A stretch of 62,407 bases of DNA from Bacteroidaceae bacterium (GTDB lineage: Bacteria; Bacteroidota; Bacteroidia; Bacteroidales; Bacteroidaceae): contig JAFQEZ010000033.1 of assembly GCA_017398805.1 (NCBI GenBank), positions 1-62,407 of the forward strand, in the 5' to 3' direction. This document shows, piece by piece, positions 35,828 to 44,638 of the stretch. Within the stretch, counting starts at the first letter, position 1. Each line of letters opens with the position of its first letter. A program made the position numbers and the translations under genes. Under the pieces are notes generated by a model that saw only the letters and a list, made by a program, of their open reading frames with translations, was not told the origin of the DNA and made no database searches.

Positions 35828-35902
35828 TGGACGTTGACGGATTCGAACCGCCGACCCTCTGCTTGTAAGGCAGATGCTCTAAACCAGCTGAGCTAAACGT
35901 CC
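35828..35902 (-). tRNA. tRNA-Val (UAC), copy 1
   Basis: 75 bases on the minus strand fold as a full cloverleaf: acceptor stem GGACGTT/AACGTCC with discriminator A, D stem GCTC/GAGC, anticodon stem TCTGC/GCAGA with loop CTTACAA (anticodon TAC), and a T arm with TTCGAAT. CCA is not encoded. It is base-for-base the same as copy 2, 18 bp upstream. Confidence 0.96.
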
Positions 35903-35920
35903 GGTATGTCTTATTTTTAG

Positions 35921-35995
35921 TGGACGTTGACGGATTCGAACCGCCGACCCTCTGCTTGTAAGGCAGATGCTCTAAACCAGCTGAGCTAAACGTCC
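35921..35995 (-). tRNA. tRNA-Val (UAC), copy 2
   Basis: Same 75-base sequence and fold as copy 1, on the same strand and transcribed first. The pair shares one promoter at 36023-36054, about 20 bp upstream. Confidence 0.96.
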
Positions 35996-36022
35996 AATAA
36001 GTTGCAATCCCTAATTGCGATG

Positions 36023-36054
36023 CAAAAGTACATCAAATTTTTACAACCACCAAA
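36023..36054 (-). promoter_or_regulatory. promoter of the tRNA-Val pair
   Basis: TTTG (36051-36054), 20 bases, TACTTTTG (36023-36030) on the minus strand, both consensus boxes. Predicted start near 36016, about 20 bases before the first tRNA. Confidence 0.72.
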
Positions 36055-36164
36055 CAAATCGGCAAGAATTTGACATTTTTTCTTCAAACAGTATACAAAC
36101 AGTTAGCCAAAACAGCAGGACGAGTACGATTCGAAACTGCCACATCACTTCAAATTAACAAAAA

Positions 36165-36188
36165 GCAGGCAAGCCGAAGCTTGCCTGC
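36165..36188 (-). terminator. terminator after ompA copy 1
   Basis: GCAGGCAAGC/GCTTGCCTGC stem of 10 bp with a 4-base loop, followed on the minus strand by TTTTTG. It is nearly the same as the terminator of the second ompA gene. Confidence 0.82.
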
Positions 36189-36210
36189 ATCATATCATAG
36201 CAACTTGAAA

Positions 36211-37389
36211 TTACTTTGCAATCTCGATGACAGCACGACGGTTCAAGTACTTCTCATTACACTTGTCTGTCTCACCGAATGGAACAATCTTGATCTCTGT
36301 CTCGACACCGGCCTTCTTGAGAACGTCAGCAACAGCCTGAGCACGTTTCTCGGCAAGAACCTTGTTGTAAGCGTCAGTACCGATTGTATCTGTATAACCG
36401 GTAACAACCAACTTGATACCAGCCTCAGCTGCCGCCTTAGCATAAGCCTCGATGTTCACGAGCTCCTTCTTTGAATCAATATTATAAGAATCGAATGCAA
36501 AGAATACAGAATACTCTGGAGCAACACCACGTGGTTGTTTGCTCAACTCATCATATGCCTTCTGCAATGCATCATAATCCTTCTTGAGAGCATTATACTT
36601 GTTTCTGAGATCATTGTTATCTGCTTTAACACCATTGAGTTCATCCATTACCTCTGCAAGAGCTGCTCCGTAGAGACCCTGAAGTGCAGCAGCATCAACA
36701 GCCTCATCCCAACCTACCTTGTTGAACTTGTAGGTTACACCCACGTTTGCAGACCACATCATGTCATGACCGGAACTACCGATTATATTGGTGAAGCCGT
36801 TACGGAAGAAAGCACCGGCCAACTCAAGGTTGATAGCCCAATGCTTTGCCACACGGAATGTATTGATAATACCATAGTTAGCAGAAAGAGAACCTGTAAT
36901 ATCACCCGAAGTCATTGTTTGCCAGTTCTGCTCACCTACAGCCTCATAAGCCTCACGACCTGCCCAACCAAGACCGACATAAGGAATAAAGTTCCAGATA
37001 CGGTCTTCTCTGTAGCCACAAATCATGTTACTGAGGTTAAAGAGCATATCGGCATGGAAGTTCATGAACGTTGTATGATCGTAATCCTTGTATGGTTGCA
37101 CATTAAGACCTTGATAAGCGACCCTCCAACCAAAACCGGGAGAGTGCCATTTACCGACATACACATTCAACGCCGGAGAGAGATGCTCGAATGGACTCTC
37201 ACCTTTCGTTACTACACCATTATAGAGGTTCACACCACCATTCACACCAATAAACCAGTTGTTACCGAATCTATTGGTAACCACAGAGTTCTTCTTGGTT
37301 GGAACTACAATCTCATTTGTCTCCTGTGCATTCACAGATGAAATCATAGCAAAGCCGGCTATCGCCAGTGAAATCATAAATTTTTTCAT
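36211..37389 (-). CDS. OmpA-family outer membrane protein, copy 1
   Basis: 392 residues from the ATG at 37389 (MKKFMISLAIAGFAMISS), with a signal peptide cleaved after VNA. An N-terminal eight-stranded barrel (about 25-225) is followed by a coiled-coil linker (NDLRNKYNALKKDYDALQ) and a C-terminal OmpA domain that binds peptidoglycan (VFFAFDSYNID, VTGYTDTIGTDAYN, LNRRAVIEI). It anchors the outer membrane to the wall. It is a close paralogue of the gene at 38041-39195, with its own promoter and terminator. A TTG two codons earlier is less likely as start. Confidence 0.93.
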   Translation of the reverse strand: MKKFMISLAIAGFAMISSVNAQETNEIVVPTKKNSVVTNRFGNNWFIGVNGGVNLYNGVVTKGESPFEHLSPALNVYVGKWHSPGFGWRVAYQGLNVQPYKDYDHTTFMNFHADMLFNLSNMICGYREDRIWNFIPYVGLGWAGREAYEAVGEQNWQTMTSGDITGSLSANYGIINTFRVAKHWAINLELAGAFFRNGFTNIIGSSGHDMMWSANVGVTYKFNKVGWDEAVDAAALQGLYGAALAEVMDELNGVKADNNDLRNKYNALKKDYDALQKAYDELSKQPRGVAPEYSVFFAFDSYNIDSKKELVNIEAYAKAAAEAGIKLVVTGYTDTIGTDAYNKVLAEKRAQAVADVLKKAGVETEIKIVPFGETDKCNEKYLNRRAVIEIAK

Positions 37390-37511
37390 AATCAAAAAGA
37401 TAAGATTCTATAATAATATTATTCTTTACTTAAGCAAATTATGCATTGGCACCGTTCGCAAAGACACATAAACCCAGCCGAAAGGCACACCATGCCATTT
37501 ACATTTATTTG

Positions 37512-37519
37512 CAAAATTA
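37512..37519 (-). promoter_or_regulatory. -7 box candidate of ompA copy 1
   Basis: TAATTTTG on the minus strand inside a block (tttgcaaaattaca) that is also conserved upstream of ompA copy 2. The implied leader is about 115 bases. The -33 box is not clear. Confidence 0.45.
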
Positions 37520-37710
37520 CACAAAATTTACACAGCGCACACCGACTATACTAAATCAATGATATATTTAACACTATTTAACTATTGTAAATACTACTAC
37601 AACTTCTATGGGAACCTAATCAACGTCAGTTCGATATAACATTTTCACTATAAACTGACACGTCAGGCATAGCATTTGTCATCTCGGATGAACCAACGGT
37701 CGACGCCCAA

Positions 37711-37816
37711 GGCGTCAGCCTTAGCATTAAGCAGAGGCGTCAGCCTTAGCATTAAGCAGAGGCGTCAGCCTTAGCATTAAGCCAGAGGGCGTCAGCCTTA
37801 GCATTAAGCCAGAGGG
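37711..37816. repeat. four tandem copies of a 25-27 bp unit
   Basis: Units start at 37711, 37736, 37761 and about 37787. Each contains ggcgtcagccttagcattaa, with lengths 25, 25, 26 and 27 because of one inserted c and extra g. There are no spacers. It lies in the 650 bp between the two ompA genes, an unusually long gap. The rest of that gap (37390-37710) has only the promoter region and AT-rich DNA. Confidence 0.9.
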
Positions 37817-37855
37817 GTTAAAGTCAATGTGAGAGATCTCTTATTTCGCCATATA

Positions 37856-37904
37856 TTTAAGATCCTTCGTCGCTGCGCTATGTCATGATGACAGATACGC
37901 GACT
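37856..37904. repeat. intergenic repeat, diverged copy
   Basis: agatccttcgtcgctgcgctatgtcatgatgacagatacgcga corresponds to the agatccctcgtcgctac...gggatgacaa element at 543-618 and 1023-1307. It has no ORF. Confidence 0.6.
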
Positions 37905-37992
37905 TGGTTGAGTTTATATCGAGTTCAGGTTAATTACTTTAATATACAGCAGCCCGTTATACAAACACGGCAAGAAAAAGAGGACAAAAAAA

Positions 37993-38016
37993 GCAGGCAA
38001 GCCAAAGCTTGCCTGC
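37993..38016 (-). terminator. terminator after ompA copy 2
   Basis: GCAGGCAAGC/GCTTGCCTGC stem of 10 bp with a 4-base loop, then seven U residues on the minus strand. It is a near copy of 36165-36188. Confidence 0.85.
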
Positions 38017-38040
38017 CATTATTCAATCGTAATCTAAAAA

Positions 38041-39195
38041 TTACTTTGCAATCTCGATGACAGCACGACGGTTCAAGTACTTCTCCTTGCACTCGTTTGT
38101 TTCACCGAATGGAACAATCTTGATCTCGGTCTCAACACCAGCCTTCTTGAGAACGTCTGCAACAGCCTGTGCACGTCTCTCAGCAAGACCCTTGTTGTAA
38201 GCGTCAGAACCGATTGTATCTGTATAACCGGTAACAACCAACTTGATACCAGCCTCAGCGGCAGCCTTAGCATATGCCTCAATGTTCATAATCTCCTTCT
38301 TAGAATCAATCTTAGAAGAACCGAACGCAAAGAATACAGACTGTGCAGGTGCGATACCGTGAGGCTGATTCTTCAACTTCTCATATGCATCCTCCAATGC
38401 ATCGTAATCTTTCTTGAGTCTGTTGTACTTGTTCTTGAGGTCATTGTTCTCTGCCTGAGCATCGTTGAGCTCATCCATTACCTCAGCAAGAGCAGCACCA
38501 TAAAGCGCCTGAAGAGCAGCACCGTCTACAGCCTCTTCCCAGCCTACCTTGTTGAACTTGTATGTAACACCCACGTTTGCAGACCACATCATGTCATGAC
38601 CAGAGTGACCGGTTCTACCGCTGAAACCGTTGCGGAAGAATGCACCGGCCAACTCAAGGTTGATAGCCCAATGCTTAGCAACACGGAATGTATTGATGAT
38701 ACCGTAGTTTGCAGAAAGAGTTCCGGTGAAGCCGTCAAAATTCTCATGGTTCATAGCCTCACGACCTGCCCAACCAACACCGATGTAAGGAATGAAGTTC
38801 CAGATACGGTCTTCTCTGTAACCACAAATCATATTGCTGAGGTTGAACATCATGTCAGCATGGAAGTTCATGAAAGTAGTGTGATCAACTTTCTCATATG
38901 TCTGAAGATTGAGACCCTGATAAGCAACTCTCCAACCGAAGCCAGGAGTATGCCACTTACCTACATATACATTCAATGCAGGAGAGAGATGATCGAATGC
39001 GCTCTCGCCATTCATGAATACACCATTGTAAATATTAACACCACCGTTTACACCGATGAACCAGTTGCTGCCGAAGCTATTGGTAACAACAGAGTTCTTC
39101 TTAGTCGGAACTACAATCTCATTTACCTCCTGTGCATTCACAGATGAGATCATAGCAAAACTGGCAATAGCCAGTGAAATCATAAATTTTTTCAT
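38041..39195 (-). CDS. OmpA-family outer membrane protein, copy 2
   Basis: 384 residues from the ATG at 39195 (MKKFMISLAIASFAMISS), with signal peptide, barrel, coiled-coil linker (NDLKNKYNRLKKDYDALE) and OmpA domain (VFFAFGSSKIDSKKE, VTGYTDTIGSDAYN, LNRRAVIEI), as in copy 1. In copy 2 the FAFD of copy 1 becomes FAFG. Differences from copy 1 cluster in the barrel loops (for example a shorter EAMNHENFDGF region), which face the outside. It is upstream in transcription order but has its own terminator, so the two are separate units. Confidence 0.93.
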   Translation of the reverse strand: MKKFMISLAIASFAMISSVNAQEVNEIVVPTKKNSVVTNSFGSNWFIGVNGGVNIYNGVFMNGESAFDHLSPALNVYVGKWHTPGFGWRVAYQGLNLQTYEKVDHTTFMNFHADMMFNLSNMICGYREDRIWNFIPYIGVGWAGREAMNHENFDGFTGTLSANYGIINTFRVAKHWAINLELAGAFFRNGFSGRTGHSGHDMMWSANVGVTYKFNKVGWEEAVDGAALQALYGAALAEVMDELNDAQAENNDLKNKYNRLKKDYDALEDAYEKLKNQPHGIAPAQSVFFAFGSSKIDSKKEIMNIEAYAKAAAEAGIKLVVTGYTDTIGSDAYNKGLAERRAQAVADVLKKAGVETEIKIVPFGETNECKEKYLNRRAVIEIAK

Positions 39196-39326
39196 AATCA
39201 AACTAATTAGATTCTATAATATATTATCAATTTCAACTACAGTTCATATTAAACTAAACACACGTAAGCACGCTTTGTTTAGAAGGAACTATGCCCAAAT
39301 GACACTATACAGCATACATTCATTTG

Positions 39327-39334
39327 CAAAATTA
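39327..39334 (-). promoter_or_regulatory. -7 box candidate of ompA copy 2
   Basis: TAATTTTG on the minus strand in the block shared with ompA copy 1. The implied leader is about 125 bases. No good -33 box. Confidence 0.45.
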
Positions 39335-39421
39335 CATAAAATTCACAAAACACATACAAGAATGCACTTATATCTGTATAGGTTTAACGTTTTTTAACAC
39401 ACCAAAAGTGCTTGACATGAT

Positions 39422-41266
39422 TTAATGAATGAATTTTTTATCTATTTCATTATCAGGCATAATGTATACGATAGTTTTCCCATCAGGGGAAACTGCCGGT
39501 GATTTACATGCAAACAATTCATTGACAAGGCTGTCCATTTCTTCTGGCGAGAGAATCTGTCCTGTGATTATAGCAACGTCACGTGCCATGGCCAAAGCCA
39601 TATTCTCATGCAGCTCTTCTTTGGGATCACACAAATGTTCAACTACCCCATAAAGGATATCCTTAAGCAACTTGACCGGTGACATGCCGTCAAGGTCAGA
39701 CGGTGCGCCATTGAGCACAAAGGTTCCTCCCCCCAATGTAGAGACATCAAAACCAAGATGAAGCAATTCGTCACCAAGTTCTTCAACCGCTATGGACTCG
39801 TTAAGTGACAAATCGAGACGCTCCGGGAACAGCAGCCTCTGGACCGGTGAATGCTGGCTGGAGAGCTGCTTCAGATATTTCTCATACAATACTCTGATAT
39901 GCGCCCTGCGCTGGTGGACCCACATGAGCCCGGACTTTGCAGGTACAAGTATATAAGTGCCTTTGTATTGTGCCAATGCAGCAAACTCTTCCACATTGGC
40001 ATCTAATTTGTTCTCAAAAAGCGTCTCGGGTTCCGACAACTGATCTGCTACATCTTCAAATGGAGATAGATCAAGCGTCTTATGCCCCCTTTCGATATCT
40101 TCGTAAAGCATCTCCCAAGAACCACTATCAACATGCGGATTCTTGGCTTTGAAAGGATTGTAACCTGGATTATATGATATCTTTGGAGCAGAGACCGGAG
40201 CCTTTTCCATTCCAGACATATCTATTGCAGGGATATCTGGTATATCATCATCATCAAAACCGAGACTTGGTGCGGCGTTGAAACGTCCGAGTGACTCACG
40301 CACAGCTGCTGAAATGATTTTCCACAAACTTGACTCATCCTCAAATTTAATCTCAGTCTTTGTCGGATGGATATTAACATCAATCCGCGATGGGTCGACA
40401 TCGAGAATAAGAAAGAATGGAACCTGTTCACCAGGGGGTATTATATCATTATAAGCTTCGGCGACAGCCTTGGCAAAATATGGATGACGCATATATCGCC
40501 CGTTCACAAAGAAGAATTGCAACGCACCCTTTTTGCGGGCACTCTCAGGCGCACCGACAAAACCTTTTACATTTATAAGGGAACTTGTAACACCAACCTC
40601 AATGAGTTGCGAATTGACTCTCTTGCCGAAAAGGTTCATTATTCTCTGCCTGAATGAGGATGGCTGTAGGGAGATTATCTCATTCCCATTATGAGAAAGC
40701 GAGAATTCTATGGACGGATTAATCAGTGCAACACGTTCAAACTCCGTGACAATATTGTTCAGTTCAGTTTGGAGCGACTTCAAGAATTTTCTTCGTGCCG
40801 GAATGTTATAAAAGAGGTTTTTCACTTTAAAGTTACTGCCCGAAGGAGCAGCAAGGAGATCCTGCTGTTCTAACCGTGAACCTGCGATTACAATCCTTGC
40901 TGCCAACTCATCTTCTTTACGCCTTGTTATAAGTTCAACCTCAGAAACCGCCGCGATTGAGGCAAGAGCCTCTCCACGGAAGCCCATGGTCGAAAGTGCA
41001 AAGAGGTCATCAGCGCACTTAATCTTTGATGTCGCATGCCTTTCAAAAGCAAGCCTGGCATCTGTCTCTGACATACCTTTACCATCATCAATGACCTGTA
41101 TCAATGTCCTGCCACCATCGATGACTACCACCTGGACAGATGTAGCACATGCATCGACAGAATTCTCCATCAACTCCTTGACCACAGACGAGGGTCTTTG
41201 CACAACCTCACCTGCAGCTATCTGGTTGGCAACCGAATCGGGCAATAAATGTATTATATCCTGCAT
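39422..41266 (-). CDS. mutL: DNA mismatch repair protein MutL
   Basis: A 614-residue GHKL ATPase that links MutS to strand removal. ATPase motifs: ELMENSVDA, VIDDGKGM, RHATSKI and TMGFRGEAL. Then the transducer domain, an acidic linker (about 345-425) and the C-terminal dimerisation domain. The metal-binding endonuclease motif DQHAxxExxxxE is not intact: the matching place reads VHQRRAHIRVLYE. Last gene of a long operon running from recQ. The start is 46 bp after the 98-residue protein gene. Confidence 0.93.
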   Translation of the reverse strand: MQDIIHLLPDSVANQIAAGEVVQRPSSVVKELMENSVDACATSVQVVVIDGGRTLIQVIDDGKGMSETDARLAFERHATSKIKCADDLFALSTMGFRGEALASIAAVSEVELITRRKEDELAARIVIAGSRLEQQDLLAAPSGSNFKVKNLFYNIPARRKFLKSLQTELNNIVTEFERVALINPSIEFSLSHNGNEIISLQPSSFRQRIMNLFGKRVNSQLIEVGVTSSLINVKGFVGAPESARKKGALQFFFVNGRYMRHPYFAKAVAEAYNDIIPPGEQVPFFLILDVDPSRIDVNIHPTKTEIKFEDESSLWKIISAAVRESLGRFNAAPSLGFDDDDIPDIPAIDMSGMEKAPVSAPKISYNPGYNPFKAKNPHVDSGSWEMLYEDIERGHKTLDLSPFEDVADQLSEPETLFENKLDANVEEFAALAQYKGTYILVPAKSGLMWVHQRRAHIRVLYEKYLKQLSSQHSPVQRLLFPERLDLSLNESIAVEELGDELLHLGFDVSTLGGGTFVLNGAPSDLDGMSPVKLLKDILYGVVEHLCDPKEELHENMALAMARDVAIITGQILSPEEMDSLVNELFACKSPAVSPDGKTIVYIMPDNEIDKKFIH

Positions 41267-41312
41267 CCTTATGACAATGGGAAATGACTCAGAAAAGACT
41301 TTGTTTACTCAA

Positions 41313-41609
41313 TCAAAGAATCCACAAACTCTTAAATATATAAAATAGGACAAATAGGCACACTAAGAGCGCCGCTACAACAAAACGTGTGGACATTCGT
41401 GTACCTGCCGCCCTTCTGCGCGCAAGATGAGAGTTCTCTGCGACAAACGCACCTTTTAGACGCTCCCGATAGGAGACTTCAGAAGGTGGTAACATACCCA
41501 GATCGCGTTTAGCGTTCTCCACTATCTTATCGAGTTTCTCCTTACGCTCATCTACATATATGTATTTATGATTGAACCTGCGTGGTTCTCTCTGCTTGAA
41601 TAGTTTCAT
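41313..41609 (-). CDS. small membrane-anchored protein, function unknown
   Basis: A 98-residue basic protein with one membrane segment at the very C-terminus (about 75-95, RFVVAALLVCLFVLFYIF), so the N-terminal 70 residues probably face the cytoplasm (tail-anchored). The start FKQREPRRFNHKYIYVDERKEKL is the kind of sequence found in Bacteroidales at this place between the OstA-like gene and mutL. No function is known to me. It begins 2 bp after the OstA-like stop. Confidence 0.82.
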   Translation of the reverse strand: MKLFKQREPRRFNHKYIYVDERKEKLDKIVENAKRDLGMLPPSEVSYRERLKGAFVAENSHLARRRAAGTRMSTRFVVAALLVCLFVLFYIFKSLWIL

Positions 41610-41611
41610 TA

Positions 41612-43231
41612 TTATTCGTTTGGTTTTTTAAGTGTCGGCAAAGGTATTGCCTCTCTGTTGAAGACCTTCAATTTCATGTTCGCATCCTTTCCTCTCCATA
41701 TAAAAACATCTTCCTTGTCTGTTGGGCGCACATAATCGAACCAACCGAAATTTTCAAGGAAACATTTTTCAGGCGGTCTCTGGCTCATTGGATAGAAAAC
41801 ACCGCTCGCTTCATTGGGCACTACAACCTTATCTACCTGACCATCCTTCAAATATGCCACAGCACGCCCGGTTATAGTAGTATTCATCCCCACGAAAGTG
41901 CTGTCTGCATCAAGCGGATAGAATATTATCTCTACACTACCGTCGACCTGCATCTCCGAGAGTTTACCCTCTGAAAAGAAGAACTTCATCTCCTTTCCTT
42001 TTATCTGATTGAAATTCAAGCTATCGACGGGCTCGGCATAGAGCGTTTGGTTTATTACATGCACCCAATCAATCGATGTACTGTCCATATAAACCTTTAC
42101 AACCTCACCCAAAAGCTGCACATTCTCATTCCACAGGATAGGGTCATTATACATTGTAAGGCAACTGTCCCGTGAATCAAATTCCAACGAGTCACAGACT
42201 GCCTGCATGGATTTTCCCCATGCCCGCACCTTGTTGAAAGCCTTGACCTTGCGGTAGAGAGAGTCTGTATCCACATTGTATGATACTACAGATATGGTAT
42301 CTGCATGCATATATAGCGTATCAGCCTGTGAAAAATCACTCACAAGGGCACGACCTGTCACGTATGCAGAGTCCGTCAATTCATTTACATATGCATATTC
42401 ACCTGTAAGCATATTCCTGTTTGCCGCATCGGAATAGTAGATGTTGCCAAACGACTCGCTGTAGCCCTGTTGCATATCATAATATATCGAGTCTGCAGTA
42501 ACATCCTTTGATCCATTATACAACACTGACCTATCAAGAAGAACCGCCTGCCTGGTGGCTGTATTATAGCGCCCACGCTCGGAATAGACCTCATTCTCTC
42601 CACTATATATGTGTGTGGGCCCGACAATACCGGCAATCTTGCTGTCGGTATTGTAACGTAGCGTATCGGAAGTCATCCTGAATTTGGGGTTTTCAAGGCT
42701 CACCTCATCATGAAAGAGAGCGTCCTTGGAGTTGACATCATACTCTCCATAGTATGAAGACAAGGTACTCTCTTCATCGGAGAGAACTCCGTAGTCAAAA
42801 AAATACCCGAGGTTAAGATTACGGTCAAAATCCAGACTATCCGTTTCCAGCACTACGTTCCTGTTTATAAGTTGAACCTCTTTACGGACGCGAGCAAGAT
42901 TGGTGTCACCGTCAAAATCCAGATATTCGCCATAAAGAAACAGGGTATCCCCTTGCTCCATCTTCACATTACCGAAAGCCTTGAACGAGTTTTTTTTCTG
43001 GAAGTAGTGCGCACTATCGCACCGCATATACATACTGTCCCGACGGAACCTCACATCACCGACAAGAATCCATGCGTCCGGATTGATATTCTTGTCGAAA
43101 CGCGTAGAGTTAGCATGCAGCAAATGTATGTAGCTCTTCTTTCCATCAGAGCCATAACCGCCGCTCTTGCTTTGGGCAAACAGGGAGCAAAACGACAGGA
43201 AAAAAAGTATGACAGGAAGCAATCTTCGCAT
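41612..43231 (-). CDS. OstA-like protein (LptA/LptD N-terminal fold)
   Basis: 539 residues from the ATG at 43231 (MRRLLPVILFFLSFCSLFAQ, signal peptide). An ATG seven codons earlier overlaps surA more and gives a poorer signal. AAGGAG stands just before the chosen ATG, which is rare in this phylum. The body has repeated beta-strand units (VRFRRDSMYMRCDSAHYF, DTLFLYGEYLDFDGD) of the OstA jelly-roll that forms the periplasmic LPS bridge. It lacks the C-terminal LptD barrel. A role in LPS transport is inferred, and the SurA genes beside it fit outer-membrane assembly. Confidence 0.87.
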   Translation of the reverse strand: MRRLLPVILFFLSFCSLFAQSKSGGYGSDGKKSYIHLLHANSTRFDKNINPDAWILVGDVRFRRDSMYMRCDSAHYFQKKNSFKAFGNVKMEQGDTLFLYGEYLDFDGDTNLARVRKEVQLINRNVVLETDSLDFDRNLNLGYFFDYGVLSDEESTLSSYYGEYDVNSKDALFHDEVSLENPKFRMTSDTLRYNTDSKIAGIVGPTHIYSGENEVYSERGRYNTATRQAVLLDRSVLYNGSKDVTADSIYYDMQQGYSESFGNIYYSDAANRNMLTGEYAYVNELTDSAYVTGRALVSDFSQADTLYMHADTISVVSYNVDTDSLYRKVKAFNKVRAWGKSMQAVCDSLEFDSRDSCLTMYNDPILWNENVQLLGEVVKVYMDSTSIDWVHVINQTLYAEPVDSLNFNQIKGKEMKFFFSEGKLSEMQVDGSVEIIFYPLDADSTFVGMNTTITGRAVAYLKDGQVDKVVVPNEASGVFYPMSQRPPEKCFLENFGWFDYVRPTDKEDVFIWRGKDANMKLKVFNREAIPLPTLKKPNE

Positions 43232-43238
43232 ATTCTCC

Positions 43239-44615
43239 TTACTTCTCCTCATAGAACTGCCAATCGGGATATTTGAACTCGCAGTTCCTGTTATCGCTGT
43301 TTATTCTCACATAAGTGCTTTTCTGTTTCTGCTTGATCCATGCCTGTACACGCTCCTCGCTCAGTTTCATCTGATACATCGTCCTCATGGTCTCATAGTC
43401 ATCTTCAAATGTCGCGATATGCGCATCGGTCCTGGACTTCAATTTAGCAATGGCACATACGGTCTTTCCATTGTCCAACTGCCAAGCAAACGGCTGCGAG
43501 ATATCACCTACAGCAAGCCCGTCTACAACCCTTGCCACGTCTGCAGGAAGTTCCTCTAATGTAAAATACGATGAGGCTTTATTCTTGTTATACATTATGC
43601 CGTAATTATTACGGGTATCCTTATCATGAGAAATAACCTCGGCTCCCTCTTCGAAGGTAAACTTCTTATCCTTGATGTCGGTAGAGATAGAATCAAGACG
43701 GAGGAGCATCTTCTTGATATTGTCGCTCGAATACTCGGGCTTGCGCAAAATATGACGCACCTTTACACGGTCACCACGTTTCTCGACCAATTGGATTATA
43801 TGGAAACCATATTCTGTCTCCACTATCTTGGATACCTTATTCGGGTCGGTAAGATTGAAAGCCACTGCCGCAAACTCCGGTTGCAACTCGCCACGACCCT
43901 TAAAATCCAGTTCTCCACCATTACGGGCAGAGCCGGGATCCTGTGAATAGAGAAGTGCCAATGTGGAGAAACTTGTCTCGCCATTTGTAACGCGCTCTGT
44001 ATAATCACGCAGTTCGCCTTTGACACGCTCGATCTCTTCAATATCAATCTCCGGTTCAAGAGTAATCACCTGCACCTCGACCTGCTCCTGAACATACGGA
44101 AAACTATCCTTTGGCAATGAATCACAGAAACGGCGCACCATCAAAGGAGAGACCTTGATTTCACCCACAAGTTTCCTCTTCATAGCCTCCATCATCTCCA
44201 TATTATAAAGCTGCTCACGGTACATTTCACGAATCTCGGATGAAGTCTTGTCGAAATACTCCTCAAGTTTTTCCTTTGAACCTATCTGGCGTATGACATA
44301 ATCCATCTGTGCCTCCACCTGACGCATTATTCCGGCCTCATCAACCTCAACGCTATCTATTGCAGCCTGATGAATAAAAAGTTGCTGTATTGCAAGGTCT
44401 TCACCTACAATACAATACGGATCACCGTCAAACTGGCGTCCATTACTGAGCCAATAACGTATTGTCTCTTCTATGTCGGAACGCAATATCGCCTTGTCAC
44501 CAACAACCCACTCTACACGGTCTATCACATTATCCTGTGCTACTGCGACTTCCGTCTGCACAAACATTATAACCGCAAAAAATATCCCGTATACAAATCT
44601 TCTTATCATTTCCAT
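43239..44615 (-). CDS. SurA-like periplasmic peptidyl-prolyl isomerase
   Basis: A 458-residue chaperone with a signal peptide (cleaved near VAVAQ), the SurA N-terminal helical domain (VEWVVGDKAILRSDIEE) and parvulin-type domains (about 180-290, GGELDFKGRGELQPEFA and FHIIQLVEKR; a second, poorer one follows). It guides outer membrane proteins to BAM. Upstream is a lipoprotein gene with 23 bp spacing, and the OstA-like gene follows with 7 bp. Confidence 0.9.
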   Translation of the reverse strand: MEMIRRFVYGIFFAVIMFVQTEVAVAQDNVIDRVEWVVGDKAILRSDIEETIRYWLSNGRQFDGDPYCIVGEDLAIQQLFIHQAAIDSVEVDEAGIMRQVEAQMDYVIRQIGSKEKLEEYFDKTSSEIREMYREQLYNMEMMEAMKRKLVGEIKVSPLMVRRFCDSLPKDSFPYVQEQVEVQVITLEPEIDIEEIERVKGELRDYTERVTNGETSFSTLALLYSQDPGSARNGGELDFKGRGELQPEFAAVAFNLTDPNKVSKIVETEYGFHIIQLVEKRGDRVKVRHILRKPEYSSDNIKKMLLRLDSISTDIKDKKFTFEEGAEVISHDKDTRNNYGIMYNKNKASSYFTLEELPADVARVVDGLAVGDISQPFAWQLDNGKTVCAIAKLKSRTDAHIATFEDDYETMRTMYQMKLSEERVQAWIKQKQKSTYVRINSDNRNCEFKYPDWQFYEEK

Positions 44616-44638
44616 TTATGTCAAACCCTCAATGGGTA

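Noticed and set aside
35828-35995. tRNA pair as an integration site of an element
   Set aside because: The DNA on both sides is housekeeping, and no partial tRNA copy or integrase is nearby.
36535-37341. 268-codon and, at 38359-39147, 262-codon plus-strand frames
   Set aside because: Both are antisense shadows of the two ompA genes. Their similarity to each other only reflects the duplication.
37711-37816. Possible CRISPR array
   Set aside because: The repeats are head-to-tail without spacers and no cas gene is in the window.
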